Assembly (NCBI GenBank): GCA_045657105.1
Contig: JAZOSN010000058.1
Location: 1 to 14,067, forward strand
DNA length: 14,067 bases
Direction: 5' to 3'
Origin: SIG672 sp045657105
GTDB taxonomy: Bacteria > Bacillota > Clostridia > Oscillospirales > CAG-272
A program made the position numbers and the translations under genes. Below, piece by piece: positions 13,307-14,067 of the stretch. Position 1 is the stretch's first letter; the number at the start of each line of letters is the position of its first letter. The notes beneath the pieces are model-generated. The model was not told the origin of the DNA. It did not search any database and saw only the letters and a list, made by a program, of their open reading frames with translations.

Positions 13307-14067
13307 ATGAAAGGCAATATGAATATAAAAAAACTCATATGCGTTGCTTTGGTAATGATAATCTGCACGGGACTATCTTCCTGCTCTTCGACTGACCAAT
13401 CGCTAAATCAAACAGATTATAAAATAGAATGTGAAAACTATTCTGCGGTGGGAAATAACGGTAACTATTATATTTCGTTTAAGGACAGTTTGGAAGAATC
13501 CGAAGATAGTGAGGCGATACCGTATTTAACCTTTTCTTCTATCAAAGAATTTAAAGACACCGTGCTCGGAGGCAAGCTTACTGAGCAACAAATAAGAACA
13601 ATAAACTCGTTTGCTAAAAATGAAGCCGGCGAGATACTGACCTGTAATCTGAACAATTTACAAACTCCGAAACTTCCGAAAGGCGTGTCGGCAAACAATG
13701 TCAACTGGGGCGGTCAATTCTACTATTTCGCTTTGAGTGCTAATGATGGCGCGTCCGGAACCTTGGGTGATTTTACTTATAATAAAGACGCGTATAACAA
13801 TTATTTATCAGATTACGAGAAGGTTTTAAACAGCGATAATATTACGATATCCAAGACCGAACTTCTCGATGGCGACAAAACCGTAATATACTATTCAAAT
13901 TTAGCGGGATCTTTTAAACGCGTCAGATATTCACTGTACGATGGAAACAAGACGCTGATAATCGACAAAGAGTTTGTTCTACAAATCAATCACTCCTTGT
14001 TAAATGTTTCTGAAACTGTTCCAAGCAGAGTTTCTTTATATTGTGTTGACGGCGAAAAGAGCTATAT
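13307..14067 (+). CDS. Putative secreted lipoprotein of unknown function (3rd of three), truncated by window end
   Basis: An uninterrupted frame of 253 codons runs off the right edge, so the C-terminus is missing. The signal peptide (basic KK at 8-9, hydrophobic 10-22) ends in the lipobox LSSC with lipidated C26; Ser/Asp/Gln-rich residues follow. A GGGGG ribosome binding site (13295-13299) lies 7 nt before ATG 13307; a second in-frame ATG at 13319 is too far from it. The mature protein has a predicted helix (about 76-88, SSIKEFKDTV), a P-K-L-P segment near 121-124 and an aromatic strand WGGQFYYFALS (134-144). Beta-rich sequence follows. No catalytic motif or known family is recognised. The gene closely follows the broken lipoprotein gene, so the three probably form one unit. 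Confidence 0.85.
   Translation, partial: MKGNMNIKKLICVALVMIICTGLSSCSSTDQSLNQTDYKIECENYSAVGNNGNYYISFKDSLEESEDSEAIPYLTFSSIKEFKDTVLGGKLTEQQIRTINSFAKNEAGEILTCNLNNLQTPKLPKGVSANNVNWGGQFYYFALSANDGASGTLGDFTYNKDAYNNYLSDYEKVLNSDNITISKTELLDGDKTVIYYSNLAGSFKRVRYSLYDGNKTLIIDKEFVLQINHSLLNVSETVPSRVSLYCVDGEKSY

Overview
The window reads as a chromosomal housekeeping segment from a low-to-mid GC Gram-positive bacterium, most likely a member of the Clostridia (Oscillospiraceae/Ruminococcaceae-like). This rests on the Bacillus-type gene order yybS-gdpP(yybT)-rplI-dnaB, strong AGGAGG-type ribosome binding sites, consensus TTGACA/TATAAT promoters, and a large SRP RNA with an Alu domain placed directly before dnaX-ebfC-recR as in Firmicutes. 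The exact genus cannot be told from the sequence alone.

Layout. Positions 103-8850 hold a six-gene plus-strand operon behind one good extended -10 promoter: a YybS/DUF2232 membrane protein, the c-di-AMP phosphodiesterase GdpP, ribosomal protein L9, replicative helicase DnaB, tRNA-Ile lysidine synthetase TilS and the membrane protease FtsH. It meets a convergent minus-strand unit (SRP RNA, dnaX, ebfC, recR; 11977 down to 8891) at a shared bidirectional terminator (8857-8887). From about 12013 to the end the DNA becomes visibly more AT-rich. It holds a divergent regulatory region, a short RNA or leader ending in an intrinsic terminator, and three successive genes for small secreted lipoproteins of unknown function. 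The second of these is frameshifted in an A7 tract and the third runs off the window.

How the parts relate. The two core units combine DNA replication (DnaB, the DnaX clamp-loader subunit), recombinational repair (RecR with the nucleoid-associated EbfC), translation and decoding (L9, TilS), envelope quality control (FtsH), second-messenger turnover (GdpP) and membrane protein targeting (SRP RNA). Such clusters are commonly near oriC in Firmicutes.

Most worth a second look: (i) an in-frame A AAA AAG slippery heptamer in the dnaX linker that would give a gamma-like short product; (ii) a QLSMF sliding-clamp-binding-like pentapeptide at the extreme C-terminus of DnaX; (iii) the 12126-12264 promoter/leader unit, with a perfect GC-rich palindrome between -35 and -10 and mutually exclusive antiterminator/terminator pairings ahead of the lipoprotein genes; (iv) the frameshifted middle lipoprotein. 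I saw no CRISPR array, transposase, phage gene or tRNA.
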